From assembly GCF_035917275.1 (NCBI RefSeq), contig NZ_CP108508.1, forward strand, positions 7,564,001-7,628,000: a stretch of DNA of 64,000 nucleotides. Direction: 5' to 3'. The stretch is from Streptomyces sp. NBC_01237. Lineage in GTDB: Bacteria; Actinomycetota; Actinomycetes; Streptomycetales; Streptomycetaceae. A program made the translations under genes and the position numbers. Each line of letters begins with the position of its first letter. The first letter of the stretch is position 1. The notes under the pieces are model-generated. The model saw only the letters and a list, made by a program, of their open reading frames with translations, was not told where the DNA came from and did not search any database. Positions 52,580 to 61,544 of the stretch are shown piece after piece.

Positions 52580-53956
52580 TCAGGCCGCGTCGCCCTTGTC
52601 CTGCGGCGGGCCCAGTCTGCTGAACACCGCTGCCAGGATCACCGCGGCCAGCGCCCCGGCGGCGACCCCGCTGCCGAAGACCGTGCGGGCCCACACCGGC
52701 AGCCCGGCGTACATCTCGGGCGCGAAGACCGGCAGCAGTCCGACGCAGAGCGCCAGCGCCACCACGATGCCGTTGGTCCCGTGCGAGAGGTTCTCGCGGC
52801 TGAGCATCCCGAACCCCATCGTCGCGATCACCGCGTAGATGATCAGGCCCGCGGCCCCGACCACCGGCTCGGGGATGGCGGCCAGCAGCCGGGTGAGCGG
52901 AGTGATCAGCCCGCACGCGATCAGCAGCACCCCGGCGCCCGCCGTGACGAACCTGCTGCGCACCCGGGTCAGCTGAACGATGCCGATGTTCTCGGCGCTC
53001 GTCACCATCAGCGACGTACCGAAGACTCCGGCACCCAGCGAGGCCACCGCGTCGGCGCGGGAGATGCGCGGTACGTCGCGTGCCGCGTCCGGCGTACGCC
53101 CCACGGCCTCACTGTTCAGCACCGTCTGCCCGGTCGCCTCCGCCAGCGAGGCGAGGGCGAAGACCAGCAGCGGGACGGCGGCCAGCAGATCGAAGTGCGG
53201 TGTGCCGTACGGGAACGGGTCCGGGAGCGCGAAGGCGGCGCCCTGCGCCATGTGGAACGTCGTGCCGCTGACGGCCGCGACGACCGTGCCGCCCACGAGC
53301 CCGAACAGCACCGACATCTGCCGCCAGACACCCCGCATCAGCAGGAAGAACAGCGCGGTGATGCCCAGCGTGGCGAAGCCGAGCCCCGGCCCCGACGCGA
53401 TCATCGGCGAGGTGATCTTGATCATGTTGATCCCGATCAGGACCACGGTCGTCCCCATCACCAGGGGCGGGAAGTACCGCACCAGGCGCCCGTAGAACGG
53501 CAGCACGAGCAGCAGGAAGACCGAGGCGATCAGTACCGAGCCCGACGCGGTGGCGGGACCGTGCTCCTTGGCCACCTGGAGGAAGATCGCCACCGCCGCA
53601 CCGCCCGGCAGCATCAGGAACGGCAGCCGGGCGCCGATCCGCAGCGCCTTGACCCCCAGCGACTGGAGCAGCGCGCCGATGCCGCACAGCACCAGCGTCG
53701 CGCTGAGCAGGGACGCGGTCTGGGAGGCGGACAGCGACAGGGTGGTGGCGATCAGGATCACCGAGGAGACCGGGGCGGCGACCCCGGCGAGCAGATGCTG
53801 GAAGGCCAGCGGTGCCAGCCTCGGCAGGGGAAGCCGCTCGTCGACCGGGGCGACGGGGGAAACGGCTTCGGCGGTGGGCACGACGGCATCGGCGGCGGGG
53901 GAGCCGTCGTCGGCGGCACGCGCCGCGGTGCCGGTTTCGGGGACGGGGGAAGCCAT
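52580..53956 (-). CDS. NCS2-family uracil/xanthine permease
   Basis: 458 residues, about 12-14 membrane helices after a 45-residue Ala-rich cytoplasmic start. Family motifs: AFQHLLAGVAAPVSSV, ALASLAEATGQTVLNSEAVG with the substrate-binding Glu region, and FGTSLMVTSAENIGIVQLT. It imports a nucleobase by proton symport; whether uracil, xanthine or urate cannot be read. It begins 9 bp after the sulfotransferase-like gene, so the two form an operon. Confidence 0.88.
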   Translation of the reverse strand: MASPVPETGTAARAADDGSPAADAVVPTAEAVSPVAPVDERLPLPRLAPLAFQHLLAGVAAPVSSVILIATTLSLSASQTASLLSATLVLCGIGALLQSLGVKALRIGARLPFLMLPGGAAVAIFLQVAKEHGPATASGSVLIASVFLLLVLPFYGRLVRYFPPLVMGTTVVLIGINMIKITSPMIASGPGLGFATLGITALFFLLMRGVWRQMSVLFGLVGGTVVAAVSGTTFHMAQGAAFALPDPFPYGTPHFDLLAAVPLLVFALASLAEATGQTVLNSEAVGRTPDAARDVPRISRADAVASLGAGVFGTSLMVTSAENIGIVQLTRVRSRFVTAGAGVLLIACGLITPLTRLLAAIPEPVVGAAGLIIYAVIATMGFGMLSRENLSHGTNGIVVALALCVGLLPVFAPEMYAGLPVWARTVFGSGVAAGALAAVILAAVFSRLGPPQDKGDAA

Positions 53957-53965
53957 GGTCCGGGC

Positions 53966-55090
53966 TCAGCCCTTCGGGACGTCGAGCCAGGGGAGCTCCT
54001 GGGCCGAGTAGCGGTAGGAGCGGAACACGGCGTTGGGCTCGGAGGGGAACAGCTTGCGCACTTCTTCTTCCTGGTAGCCGCCGAAGAACGGCACGATGTA
54101 CTCCCAGCACAGATAGCCGTCCGGGGTCACCTCGAAGAGGCGGCCCGCGGGGGAGTCCGTCACGAGCGTGTTGCCGTTGGGCAGGCGCTGGGCACTGCCC
54201 ATGAACGGGGCGAAGAACGACTCGCGCGCCGGGTCGTGGTACTCCCAGACAATGGTGCCACTGGCCCGCTCGATCTCGATGACCCGGCTGAACGGCACGT
54301 CCCACCGGGGCCGGAAGACGCCGTTGTCGAAGACCAGGAAGTTGCCGTTCTCCAGCTCCGTCGGGCAGTGCTGCTGCGATACGGTTCCGGGCTCGCTGCG
54401 CCAGATGATCTCGCCGGTCTCCCGGCTGATGACCACGACGGCCGAGACGGAGCGGAAGCTGGCCAGGATGTTGCCGTCGCTGGTCGGCAGCACGCTGTTG
54501 ATCAGCGGGTAGTGCTCGCGGGAGTAGTCCGGGTGCAGCGGGAACTCTTCGCGGTCCAGGTGCTCGGAGACCTTCCACTCCCACACCGTGCGGCCCTCGG
54601 CGTCCACCTCGACGATGGTGTCCGCCCACACCGTGCCGTCCGGTTCGGAGCCGGTCACGCCGCCCCGTACGGAGTCGGCCGCCGCACCGGTCAGCGGTTC
54701 CAGGGCGCTGTACAGGAGCCGGCCGTCGCCGTAGTGGTACGCGTCGTGGTGCTGGTAGCGGTCACGGTGCTCGCGGACCACGGTGCCGTCCGGGGTGATC
54801 TCCTGCATGATCCCGCCGCGGTACTTGTGCCACATCGGGAAGAGCGCCGGCTCGTCGGGCAGGACCCCGCTGTAGGCGAGGTTGCCGTTGGGCAGGATCC
54901 GGGCGTGCCGCCCCGGACGGTAGGGGAGGTTCCACTGGTGGACCACCTCGCCGCGCAGGTCGATGAGGTAGACCTCGCCGCTGCCGGTCAGCGGGGCGAA
55001 CAGGGTGTAGCCGCCGGAGCTGGCCTCTTCGTCCAGGGCTATGAGCCCGGTACCGCGGCGCCGACGCTGATTCTGGTCCACGAGGGGCAT
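53966..55090 (-). CDS. Arylsulfotransferase-like beta-propeller protein
   Basis: 374 residues, no signal peptide. Repeated propeller blades with LPNGNLAY, TSDGNILAS, ENGNFLVFDNG, LPNGNTLVTDS, each closing in W-E-Y/W-E-W strands (VWEWKVSEH, VWEYHDPAR, CWEYIVPFF). This is the arylsulfotransferase (ASST) pattern; His in QHHDAYHYGDG and QQHCPTELENG are candidate catalytic residues. Known ASSTs transfer sulfate between phenols, some in the periplasm; a cytoplasmic form is less studied. ATG 55090 has GGAGGAT upstream. Divergent from the XRE-cupin regulator. Confidence 0.78.
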   Translation of the reverse strand: MPLVDQNQRRRRGTGLIALDEEASSGGYTLFAPLTGSGEVYLIDLRGEVVHQWNLPYRPGRHARILPNGNLAYSGVLPDEPALFPMWHKYRGGIMQEITPDGTVVREHRDRYQHHDAYHYGDGRLLYSALEPLTGAAADSVRGGVTGSEPDGTVWADTIVEVDAEGRTVWEWKVSEHLDREEFPLHPDYSREHYPLINSVLPTSDGNILASFRSVSAVVVISRETGEIIWRSEPGTVSQQHCPTELENGNFLVFDNGVFRPRWDVPFSRVIEIERASGTIVWEYHDPARESFFAPFMGSAQRLPNGNTLVTDSPAGRLFEVTPDGYLCWEYIVPFFGGYQEEEVRKLFPSEPNAVFRSYRYSAQELPWLDVPKG

Positions 55091-55102
55091 GGATCGATCC
55101 TC

Positions 55103-55140
55103 CGGTTAACTTTTTTAGGTGGTGCTTAAAATGTTAACCG
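55103..55140. promoter_or_regulatory. Operator in the sulfotransferase / XRE-cupin divergent promoter
   Basis: CGGTTAAC (55103-55110) and GTTAACCG (55133-55140) are perfect inverted arms 22 bp apart, flanking AT-rich TTTTTTA and TTAAAA. The arrangement fits binding by the adjacent XRE-cupin protein and control of both directions. Confidence 0.68.
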
Positions 55141-55209
55141 GCCCGGTAGGCTGATTTCCGCCCCGCCGGCTGTGGTGTGCGGCACGCGGGACACGGAGTG
55201 AGTAGTGAC

Positions 55210-55791
55210 ATGAGCGAGGCGGACACCCCACAGGTCGGCCCCGGAATCCGCCGACGGCGCCGTGCCCTGGAGCTGACCCTCGCGGAGGTCGCCCGGCGGG
55301 CCGGACTGTCGGTGCCCTTCCTCAGCCAGATCGAGAACGGCCGCTCCCGGCCGAGCATGGCTTCCCTGCAGCGGATCGCCGACGCTCTCGACACCACGGC
55401 GGTACAGCTGCTGTCGACGGCGGAGGCGCCGCGCCCCGTCGACGTCGTGCGCGGCGCCTCCGCCTCGGTGCGGGAGGCGGGTGCCGAGGGCGAGGCCGAC
55501 GGCCGGATGCGCCCGCTCGTCCGGGGGCATCAGCGCCTGCACGCGCTGGAGTTCACCGGCGCCCACGACTGGGGCCGCGAGTTCCGGCACCGTAACGACG
55601 AGATCCTGTACGTCGCCGACGGTGCCGCGGAGGTCGAGGCGGACGGCAACTTCTACCGGCTGGAACGGGGCGACACGCTCTACTGCGCGGGCGGCCTCGT
55701 CCACCGGTGGCGGCCCATCGCCCCGGACACCCGGGTCCTCGTCGTCGGCATCGCCGACCATGTCCAGGCGACCGATGAACAGGGCGGCTGA
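55210..55791 (+). CDS. XRE-family regulator with C-terminal cupin domain
   Basis: 193 residues from ATG 55210. Residues 10-70 are a helix-turn-helix of the XRE type (LTLAEVARRAGLSVPFLSQI, then RPSMASLQRIADAL). Residues 110-185 form a small cupin (DEILYVADGAAEVEADG, RGDTLYCAGGLVHRWRP). The cupin presumably senses a small ligand, possibly a purine or phenolic substrate of the divergent operon. Upstream in-frame GTG 55177 would lie outside the normal family start. Confidence 0.9.
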   Translation: MSEADTPQVGPGIRRRRRALELTLAEVARRAGLSVPFLSQIENGRSRPSMASLQRIADALDTTAVQLLSTAEAPRPVDVVRGASASVREAGAEGEADGRMRPLVRGHQRLHALEFTGAHDWGREFRHRNDEILYVADGAAEVEADGNFYRLERGDTLYCAGGLVHRWRPIAPDTRVLVVGIADHVQATDEQGG

Positions 55792-55803
55792 GCGGCAGGG
55801 CGG

Positions 55804-55834
55804 CTGACCGCCGGGGTGACTGACCGCCGGGGTG
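55804..55834. repeat. 15-bp direct repeat
   Basis: CTGACCGCCGGGGTG occurs at 55804-55818 and 55820-55834, just after the XRE-cupin stop. Confidence 0.6.
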
Positions 55835-55862
55835 GCCGGGAGGAGGGCTCGGCATATCTTTT

Positions 55863-55879
55863 ACAGGTGTAATACCTGT
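55863..55879. promoter_or_regulatory. Putative MarR operator
   Basis: ACAGGT (55863-55868), GTAAT, ACCTGT (55874-55879): a perfect 6-bp inverted repeat 12 bp before the FUSC start. A further ACACCTGT half-site lies inside the first codons (55901). The downstream MarR is the probable binder. Confidence 0.65.
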
Positions 55880-55891
55880 TAACGTATATGG

Positions 55892-57595
55892 GTGAGTGAT
55901 ACACCTGTGCGATCCCGGCAGCCCTCCGTCCGCAGACTCCCGCTGGCCGGTGCGCTCCGCCTCGCCCGCCCCTCGGACACCTGGTTCAAGCCGGCGCTGA
56001 GCGTCGTCGTCGCCTCCGCCGTACCGAACCTGCTGCTCTTCGCCGTCGACCGGCTGGACCTCGTGATGTACACGATGGCCGGTTCGCTGTGCGCGCTGTA
56101 CGGCCACAGCCTGCCGTACGCCCGGCGTGCCGGAACCGTGGCGCGCGTCGTGCTCGGCATGCTCGCCGGCCTCGCGATATCGCTGCTCACCGCCTCGCTC
56201 ACCGGCTCGACCGCCGTCCTGATCGCGGTCGCCGCACTCCTGGCCGCTGCCCAGAAGACGCTCTGCGACGCGACCCGGATCGGCCCGCCCGGCCATGTCA
56301 TCTTCACCTTCGTCACCTCCGCCGCGCTGTTCGCACCGCAGCACCTCGGACAGATCCCCGGTCACCTCGCCCTGACCCTGGCCGCGGGTGCCGTCTCCTG
56401 GCTGGTCTCCGTCGGACCCGCGCTGATCCGCCGCGAGGGCCCCGAGCGCCGGGCCACCGCCCGTGCGCTCGACGCGGCGGCGGCCTGTGCCGCCGACCCC
56501 GGCCCCCGTACCCGGCACGCCGCGGCCGCCGCCGTGCACATGGCCTGGCAGTCCCTGCTCACCACGGGCCGCCCCACCCCCGTACGACAGGCCCTGGAGC
56601 GGCTCGTCGTGCACGCCGAAGCGGCCCTCGCCGGCTCGGGACTCACCGGCGGCACCGGCGCCGCCCCGCCCGAGCGGCTGCGCGCCTGGGCCGCCGCGAC
56701 CCGCGCCCGCGGCCCGGTCCCCACCCCGCCGACCGCCCCCGGCACCGCGGACGAACTCTTCGGGATCGAGGCGGAACGGGCCGAGCTGCGGCGCGCCGGC
56801 AGCCGCCGGGACGCCCGTCGCACCCTGCTGCGCGCCCTCGCCCCCGGCTCCCCGCTGCTGCCCGTCGCCGCCCGTACGCTGATCGGCTGCGCGCTCGCCG
56901 GATATCTCTGCGCCGCCCTCGGCGTCGGACGCCCCTACTGGGCGATCGTCACCGCCGCCTCCCTCTACCAGGCCAATGTCACCCTGTCCTGGAACCGGAC
57001 CCTCCAGCGCACCCTCGGCAACCTCCTCGGCGTACTGGTCTTCGCCGCGGTCCTCCCCCTCACCCGGACCGGTCCGCTCGCCCTCATCGCCTGTGTCCTG
57101 TTCTTCAGCTTCGCCGCGGAAGCCCTGATCACCCGCAACTACTGGCTCGGCTCCGTCGCCGTCACCCCGATGGCCCTGCTGGTCCTGGAGTTCGGCGGCA
57201 CCCACCCGGCCGGAGAACTCATCGGCGACCGGGTACTGGACACCCTCGTCGGCGCCTCCGTGGGCTTCCTCGCCGCGATGCTCGTCACCAACCGACGGGC
57301 CGCCGGGCGCGTCGAGAAGGCTCTCGCCGCCACCGGCACCGCCCGCGCCCACGCCGTACGCGCCCTCGCCGACCCCGCTTCCGGCCCCGCCTCCCTGGAC
57401 CGGGCGCGCCGCCGCCTGACCGGGTCACTCGTCGAACTCCGCGAGGCCGGGGACACCGCGGCCGGCGAGTGGTGGCAGCGCGCGCTGCCCGAGCAGGAGC
57501 TCCTCGCGGCCGAGCGGGCCGGACACCGTACGCTCGCCGCGACAGCACAACGGCGGGGGCTGATCGCCCTCGCCCCGGAGAACGGAGCGGTGTGA
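55892..57595 (+). CDS. FUSC-family inner-membrane protein (aromatic acid exporter-like)
   Basis: 567 residues from GTG 55892. Two hydrophobic bundles: about residues 30-165 (ALSVVVASAVPNLLLFAVD and following) and about 325-470 (TLIGCALAGYLCAAL, YWAIVTAASLYQ, LIACVLFFSFAAEAL), separated by a soluble helical domain. The FUSC signature W-x-x-x-T-x-A-x-x (YWAIVTAASLY) precedes R/NRTLQRTLGNLLGV. Family members export aromatic acids or similar toxic compounds. Coupled to the MarR gene by GTGA, so likely derepressed by its own substrate. Confidence 0.85.
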   Translation: MSDTPVRSRQPSVRRLPLAGALRLARPSDTWFKPALSVVVASAVPNLLLFAVDRLDLVMYTMAGSLCALYGHSLPYARRAGTVARVVLGMLAGLAISLLTASLTGSTAVLIAVAALLAAAQKTLCDATRIGPPGHVIFTFVTSAALFAPQHLGQIPGHLALTLAAGAVSWLVSVGPALIRREGPERRATARALDAAAACAADPGPRTRHAAAAAVHMAWQSLLTTGRPTPVRQALERLVVHAEAALAGSGLTGGTGAAPPERLRAWAAATRARGPVPTPPTAPGTADELFGIEAERAELRRAGSRRDARRTLLRALAPGSPLLPVAARTLIGCALAGYLCAALGVGRPYWAIVTAASLYQANVTLSWNRTLQRTLGNLLGVLVFAAVLPLTRTGPLALIACVLFFSFAAEALITRNYWLGSVAVTPMALLVLEFGGTHPAGELIGDRVLDTLVGASVGFLAAMLVTNRRAAGRVEKALAATGTARAHAVRALADPASGPASLDRARRRLTGSLVELREAGDTAAGEWWQRALPEQELLAAERAGHRTLAATAQRRGLIALAPENGAV

Positions 57596-58098
57596 CCGAC
57601 GACATCGTTGCCTCGGTGGTACGGCAGTGGCAGGCCGTCAACCCCGAGCTCGACACCGGACCGATGGAAGTCATCGGCCGCATCAACCGCTGCGCCGCGC
57701 TCCTCCAGCAGGCGGAGGACGCCCCGCTGCGCGCCGCCGGACTGACCCGCGCCGAGTTCGACCTGCTCGGAGCCGTACGCCGCAACGACCGGGAGTTGAC
57801 CCCCGGTGAACTGGCCCGTGAGACCTTCTCCTCCGGCGCCGCCGTCACCAAACGGCTCCGGGCCCTCCAGGAGCGCGGACTCATCGACCGCCGGGGCGAC
57901 GACCGCGACCGCAGGGTCGCCCATGTCCGTCTCACCGAGGAGGGCCTCGGTCTGGTCGACCGGCTGCTGCCCGAGCAGCTCGCGTACGAACGCGCGGTGC
58001 TCTCCGGCCTCGACGACCGGACCCGGGGCCTGCTCAGCACCCAGCTCGGTGAGTTGCTGGTGCAGTTGGAGGGACGTATCGGCGGAGCCCGGCGCTGA
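57592..58098 (+). CDS. MarR-family regulator
   Basis: 168 residues from GTG 57592, overlapping the FUSC stop. Winged helix with LTRAEFDLLGAVRRN, LTPGELARETFSSGAAVTKR and wing RRGDDRDRRVAHVRLTEEG, the standard MarR signature. Likely represses the FUSC-MarR operon through the ACAGGT inverted repeat at 55863 and is released by an aromatic ligand. Confidence 0.92.
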   Translation: MTDDIVASVVRQWQAVNPELDTGPMEVIGRINRCAALLQQAEDAPLRAAGLTRAEFDLLGAVRRNDRELTPGELARETFSSGAAVTKRLRALQERGLIDRRGDDRDRRVAHVRLTEEGLGLVDRLLPEQLAYERAVLSGLDDRTRGLLSTQLGELLVQLEGRIGGARR

Positions 58099-58102
58099 CA
58101 GC

Positions 58103-58124
58103 GGGGCGCCCGGCCGGGTGCCCC
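58103..58124. terminator. Hairpin between convergent MarR and IclR genes
   Basis: GGGGCGCCCGG and CCGGGTGCCCC pair along their length with one G-U, forming a 22-nt near-palindrome in the 48-bp gap. Confidence 0.55.
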
Positions 58125-58146
58125 GGCCATCGCCCTGCTCCCGGGG

Positions 58147-58911
58147 TCAGAGGCCGTGCCCGGATCTCAGCAGCGCGGCCGACTGCCGCAGCAGCCCCGC
58201 CCGTTCGGCCAGGGCGCTGTCCCCGGAACGGTCGGCGGGGGCCGATGCCACCAGGGCGAGGCGGTCGCGCCAGCTGGACCCGGCCAGTGGCACCGCGACG
58301 GTGTACATCCCCGGGACCGGCTCACTCCGGCTCAGCGCGTGCCCGGCCGCACGGATCTCGTCCAACTCGGCCAGCAGAGCCGTGCGGGAGGCCGGGGTGT
58401 GCGGGGCGGCCCGCTCCAACTCCTCGTACGGATACAGGGCGCACACCTGATCCGTCGTCATCCGGGAGAGCAGCATCCTGCCGCCGGAGGTGGCGTGCGC
58501 GGGGTGGGTGCGTCCCCTCTCCAGCATCACCCGCACCGGGTGGGAGGACTCCCTGCCGTCGGTGACGATGATCTGGTCACCCATCAGCGCGACGCTCTGT
58601 ACCGTCTCACCGGTCCGTCGTGCCGCGTCCTCCAGCACGGCCGCGAGCTGCTCCCGGACCGCCGCGCCGAAGCCCGCGGGGCGGCCGAGCCGCACCAGCT
58701 CCGGGCCCGCCGAGTAGCCGCGGCCCGAGGTGTCCCGGACGGCGAAACCCCGGCCTTCCAGGGTGCTGAGCACCCGGTGCGCGGTGGACCTGCCGACGCC
58801 CAGCCGTTCGGCGGCCCCGGTGACGGTGAGGGTGTCATGGGTGAGGAACAGCCGCATCAGCCGCAGACCCGTGTCCAGCGATTCGATGGTGTAGTCGCGT
58901 GCCGCCGTCAT
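58147..58911 (-). CDS. IclR-family regulator
   Basis: 254 residues from ATG 58911. Helix-turn-helix LTVTGAAERLGVGRSTAHRV with LSTLEGRGFAVRD, then the IclR GAF-like effector domain (VREQLAAVLEDAARRTGETVQ, SSHPVRVMLERG, SGGRMLLSRM). Convergent with MarR and divergent from the conservon; no obvious catabolic target nearby. The frame continues upstream to 59034, but the added residues lack family character. Confidence 0.9.
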   Translation of the reverse strand: MTAARDYTIESLDTGLRLMRLFLTHDTLTVTGAAERLGVGRSTAHRVLSTLEGRGFAVRDTSGRGYSAGPELVRLGRPAGFGAAVREQLAAVLEDAARRTGETVQSVALMGDQIIVTDGRESSHPVRVMLERGRTHPAHATSGGRMLLSRMTTDQVCALYPYEELERAAPHTPASRTALLAELDEIRAAGHALSRSEPVPGMYTVAVPLAGSSWRDRLALVASAPADRSGDSALAERAGLLRQSAALLRSGHGL

Positions 58912-59475
58912 GCCGCTCCCGTTCGCCCCGTACGTGCGGCCGGCCCGTGTGCGACGCGGGCTCGGGCCGTTGTGGGCACGCGAGTTCGCGGCCCCGTGCG
59001 TCGTCCTCGTCCGGCCGTGACCGGCGGCCCGCACGGGCGACCGAGCGGTTCGTCACCACGGACATTTTGACGTCCACCCTTCCGGCGGTCACTAATCTGC
59101 TCCTTTCGATCCGGTTCGCTCACATGTGCCCCTGTCCTGCTCTGCGGTACGTGATGGGTCTCCTGGACCTGAATCGGCATCAGCATGCCGCTGCTGTCCT
59201 TCTGTGCGGTACGGGCGGGGTAAATTTCGGCCACCTCCCCCCTGTCGTCACTCCCTGCGCACGTGCGACGGCGCAGAGTGCAAAAACTGGTGAGTGTATT
59301 ACTGCCGGAGTCCTCGCGCAGAGGGTTGGGTGAATATGCCGAAGCACTGTTCTGATCTGGCTAAGCTCACGCGCAGTGAAGTCGAGTTGATACGAATTCG
59401 AGCACTTGTTCATGAGTATCCGCAGTATCCGCACACGCATGCATACATCCCGGAATCAACCGCCAGAGGGTTTAG
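58912..59475. other. Divergent region between the IclR and cvnA genes
   Basis: 564 bp. The left part holds GGACATTTTGACGTCC (possible operator, near 59059). From about 59290 to 59475 GC falls visibly below the window average. This lower-GC leader contains a 64-codon frame from ATG 59336 to 59530 that overlaps cvnA and has non-biased third positions, so I take it as untranslated leader. AGAGGG precedes the cvnA ATG. The direct repeat AGTATCCGCA occurs near 59416 and 59425. Confidence 0.5.
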
Positions 59476-61140
59476 ATGGTCCGTGTTGAATCACCGCCGA
59501 CCGACCGAGAAATTCCCGTTGTCCGCGTAGTCCTGTTGCCCGTGGTGCTGCTCGCCGGCGCCACTGCCGCCGGTGCGGCGCTGGTGACCGAGATCGCGCG
59601 GATACCAGTCGCCGTGTGCGGCGCGATCGCCACCATCGTGGTCTCCGCGCTCGCCGTCGCGCTGAACCGCCGCCGACGCGCGATGAGCGTCCAGCGGGCC
59701 GAGTACGAACAGCGCATCGCCTACCTGGAACACCGCATTCACTCGCACGACGCCGAGACGGTGCGGCTCACCAAGGAGGTCATGCCTGCCGCGATCCGAC
59801 AGCTGCGCGTGGGCAATTCACCCGAAGAGGTGATGCGCGACGTCTTCGACGCGGACGCGGCCAACCGGCACCTGCCCAAGGCGCTGCGCGAGCAGGTCTT
59901 CCAGGTCCTCGACATCATCGACGGCGAAGAGGCGCGGCGTGACTCCGCGCAGCGCGCCTTCGTCGCCGTCGCCCGGCGGGTCCAGGCCATCGTGAACCGT
60001 CAGGCGAGCGAACTGCGCGAGATGGAGGACCACTACGGGCGCAATCCCGAGGTCTTCGACGACCTGCTCCGCATCGACCACGGCACCGCGCTGATCGGCC
60101 GGCTCGCCGACTCGATCTCCGTACTCGGCGGAGCCCGGCCCAGCCGCCAGTGGCCCAAGCCGGTACCGCTGTTCAGCGTGTTGCGCGGCGCGATGTCCCG
60201 CATCCTGGAGTACCCGCGCATCGAGCTGCACTCGATCTCCAAGATCGCCATCGTGGGGACCGCGGTCGAGCCGCTCATCCACGCCTGCGCCGAACTCCTC
60301 GACAACGCGACCCGCTACTCGCCCCCGCAGACCAAGGTGCACGTCACCGCGGTCGAGGTGCAGACCGGCATCGCCATCGAGATCGAGGACGGCGGTGTCA
60401 GCCTCAGCGAGGAGGCCCGCGCCCGCGCCGAGAACATGCTGGCGCAGGCCCAGGCCGGCATCAACATGAACGACCTCGGGGAGTCCCCGCGCCTGGGCAT
60501 GGCCGTCGTCGGCCGCCTCTCCCGCATGTACCAACTCCAGGTGTCGCTGCGCCAGTCGGCGTACGGCGGGGTCCGTGCCGTGCTGATCGTCCCGCGCGAC
60601 ATGATCACCACCGGTCCGGCACCCGGCATCGCCCACGGCATCGGTGCCACCTCGCGGCCCAACAGCTCGCTGGACATGACACAGCTCCAGCACGTCGTGC
60701 CGCCGCCCGGCAAGCGCAAGCCGAAGCCCCCGTCCACCGGCCTGCCGCCCTCCGTGGTCGCGGGTCTCCCCGAGGGCTCGGTGTCCGGACCCTCGCCGCA
60801 TCCGACCGCCACGCCAACGGCCATGGAGGACGACGGCCCGATCGTGACCGAGTGGACCGAGGGCGGTCTTCCGCAGCGCCGCAGCAGGGGCCGTGCCCCG
60901 CTCGGCTCGCACAACCTCCCGCCGCAGCAGCCCGTACAGCCCGTCGTCGACTCCGCGAACGGCGGGCACGGCGGCCGGTGGGGTGCGGCGGGCGATGAGG
61001 AGGGCGGGCCCGCCAGGGGCGAGGAGAAGCCCCCCGGCCTTTGGCTGGAGGCCTTCACCAAGGCCGTCAACGGCGTGCCGCAGGAACCCAGGAACGGCGA
61101 GGACTCTGACGATGCGTGGGACAAGGGAGACCTGAAGTGA
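59476..61140 (+). CDS. cvnA: Conservon sensor histidine kinase-like protein CvnA
   Basis: 554 residues. Two N-terminal membrane helices (VVLLPVVLLAGATAAGAALV and VAVCGAIATIVVSALAVAL) with almost no extracellular loop, a coiled coil (about 70-170), then a HATPase_c domain with N-box CAELLDNATRYSPP (about 270) and GLGMAVV-type G-box (PRLGMAVVGRLS). The C-terminal 150 residues are disordered and Pro/Gly-rich. Conservon kinases of this type (nitrate/sulfonate sensor-like) signal to the small proteins CvnB-D at the membrane rather than to a response regulator. Overlaps cvnB by 4 bp. Confidence 0.93.
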   Translation: MVRVESPPTDREIPVVRVVLLPVVLLAGATAAGAALVTEIARIPVAVCGAIATIVVSALAVALNRRRRAMSVQRAEYEQRIAYLEHRIHSHDAETVRLTKEVMPAAIRQLRVGNSPEEVMRDVFDADAANRHLPKALREQVFQVLDIIDGEEARRDSAQRAFVAVARRVQAIVNRQASELREMEDHYGRNPEVFDDLLRIDHGTALIGRLADSISVLGGARPSRQWPKPVPLFSVLRGAMSRILEYPRIELHSISKIAIVGTAVEPLIHACAELLDNATRYSPPQTKVHVTAVEVQTGIAIEIEDGGVSLSEEARARAENMLAQAQAGINMNDLGESPRLGMAVVGRLSRMYQLQVSLRQSAYGGVRAVLIVPRDMITTGPAPGIAHGIGATSRPNSSLDMTQLQHVVPPPGKRKPKPPSTGLPPSVVAGLPEGSVSGPSPHPTATPTAMEDDGPIVTEWTEGGLPQRRSRGRAPLGSHNLPPQQPVQPVVDSANGGHGGRWGAAGDEEGGPARGEEKPPGLWLEAFTKAVNGVPQEPRNGEDSDDAWDKGDLK

Positions 61141-61544
61141 TCCAGCAGCGCGGGAACATGGACTGGATGCTCAAGGAACTGGCCGACGACGTACCCAGCA
61201 TCCACCAGATCGTGGTGCTCTCGTCGGACGGTCTGCGCATCGCCATGCACGGGGGAGACCCCGACGTCGCCGACCGCCTCGCGGCGGCCTGCGCCGGACT
61301 GCAGAGCCTGGCCGCGGCGGTCGCCACCGAAATCCCTTACAGCGACGGGCTGATGAAGCTCGTCGTCATCGAAGTCACCGGCGGGTTCTTCTACCTGATG
61401 GCGGCCGGGACCGGCGCGTATCTCGCGGTCCTGGCCGGTCAGACCATCGACGCAGGGATGGTCGGCGCCCGCATGCGTGATCTCGTCGTCCGGATCGGTG
61501 CCCATCTGACCAGTCCGCCGCGCCACGACAGGCAGTCCGGATGA
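61137..61544 (+). CDS. cvnB: Roadblock/LC7 protein CvnB
   Basis: 135 residues from GTG 61137, overlapping cvnA (GTGA). Single roadblock/LC7 domain: LKELADDVPSIHQIVVLSSD, LAAACAGLQSLAAAVATE, MKLVVIEVTGGFFYLMAAG. Roadblock proteins regulate small GTPases, here CvnD. Next gene overlaps by ATGA. Confidence 0.95.
   Translation: MIQQRGNMDWMLKELADDVPSIHQIVVLSSDGLRIAMHGGDPDVADRLAAACAGLQSLAAAVATEIPYSDGLMKLVVIEVTGGFFYLMAAGTGAYLAVLAGQTIDAGMVGARMRDLVVRIGAHLTSPPRHDRQSG

Noticed and set aside
59336..59530. 64-codon frame before and into cvnA as a gene
   Set aside because: Third codon positions are not GC-biased, it overlaps cvnA by 55 bp, and no motif is seen.
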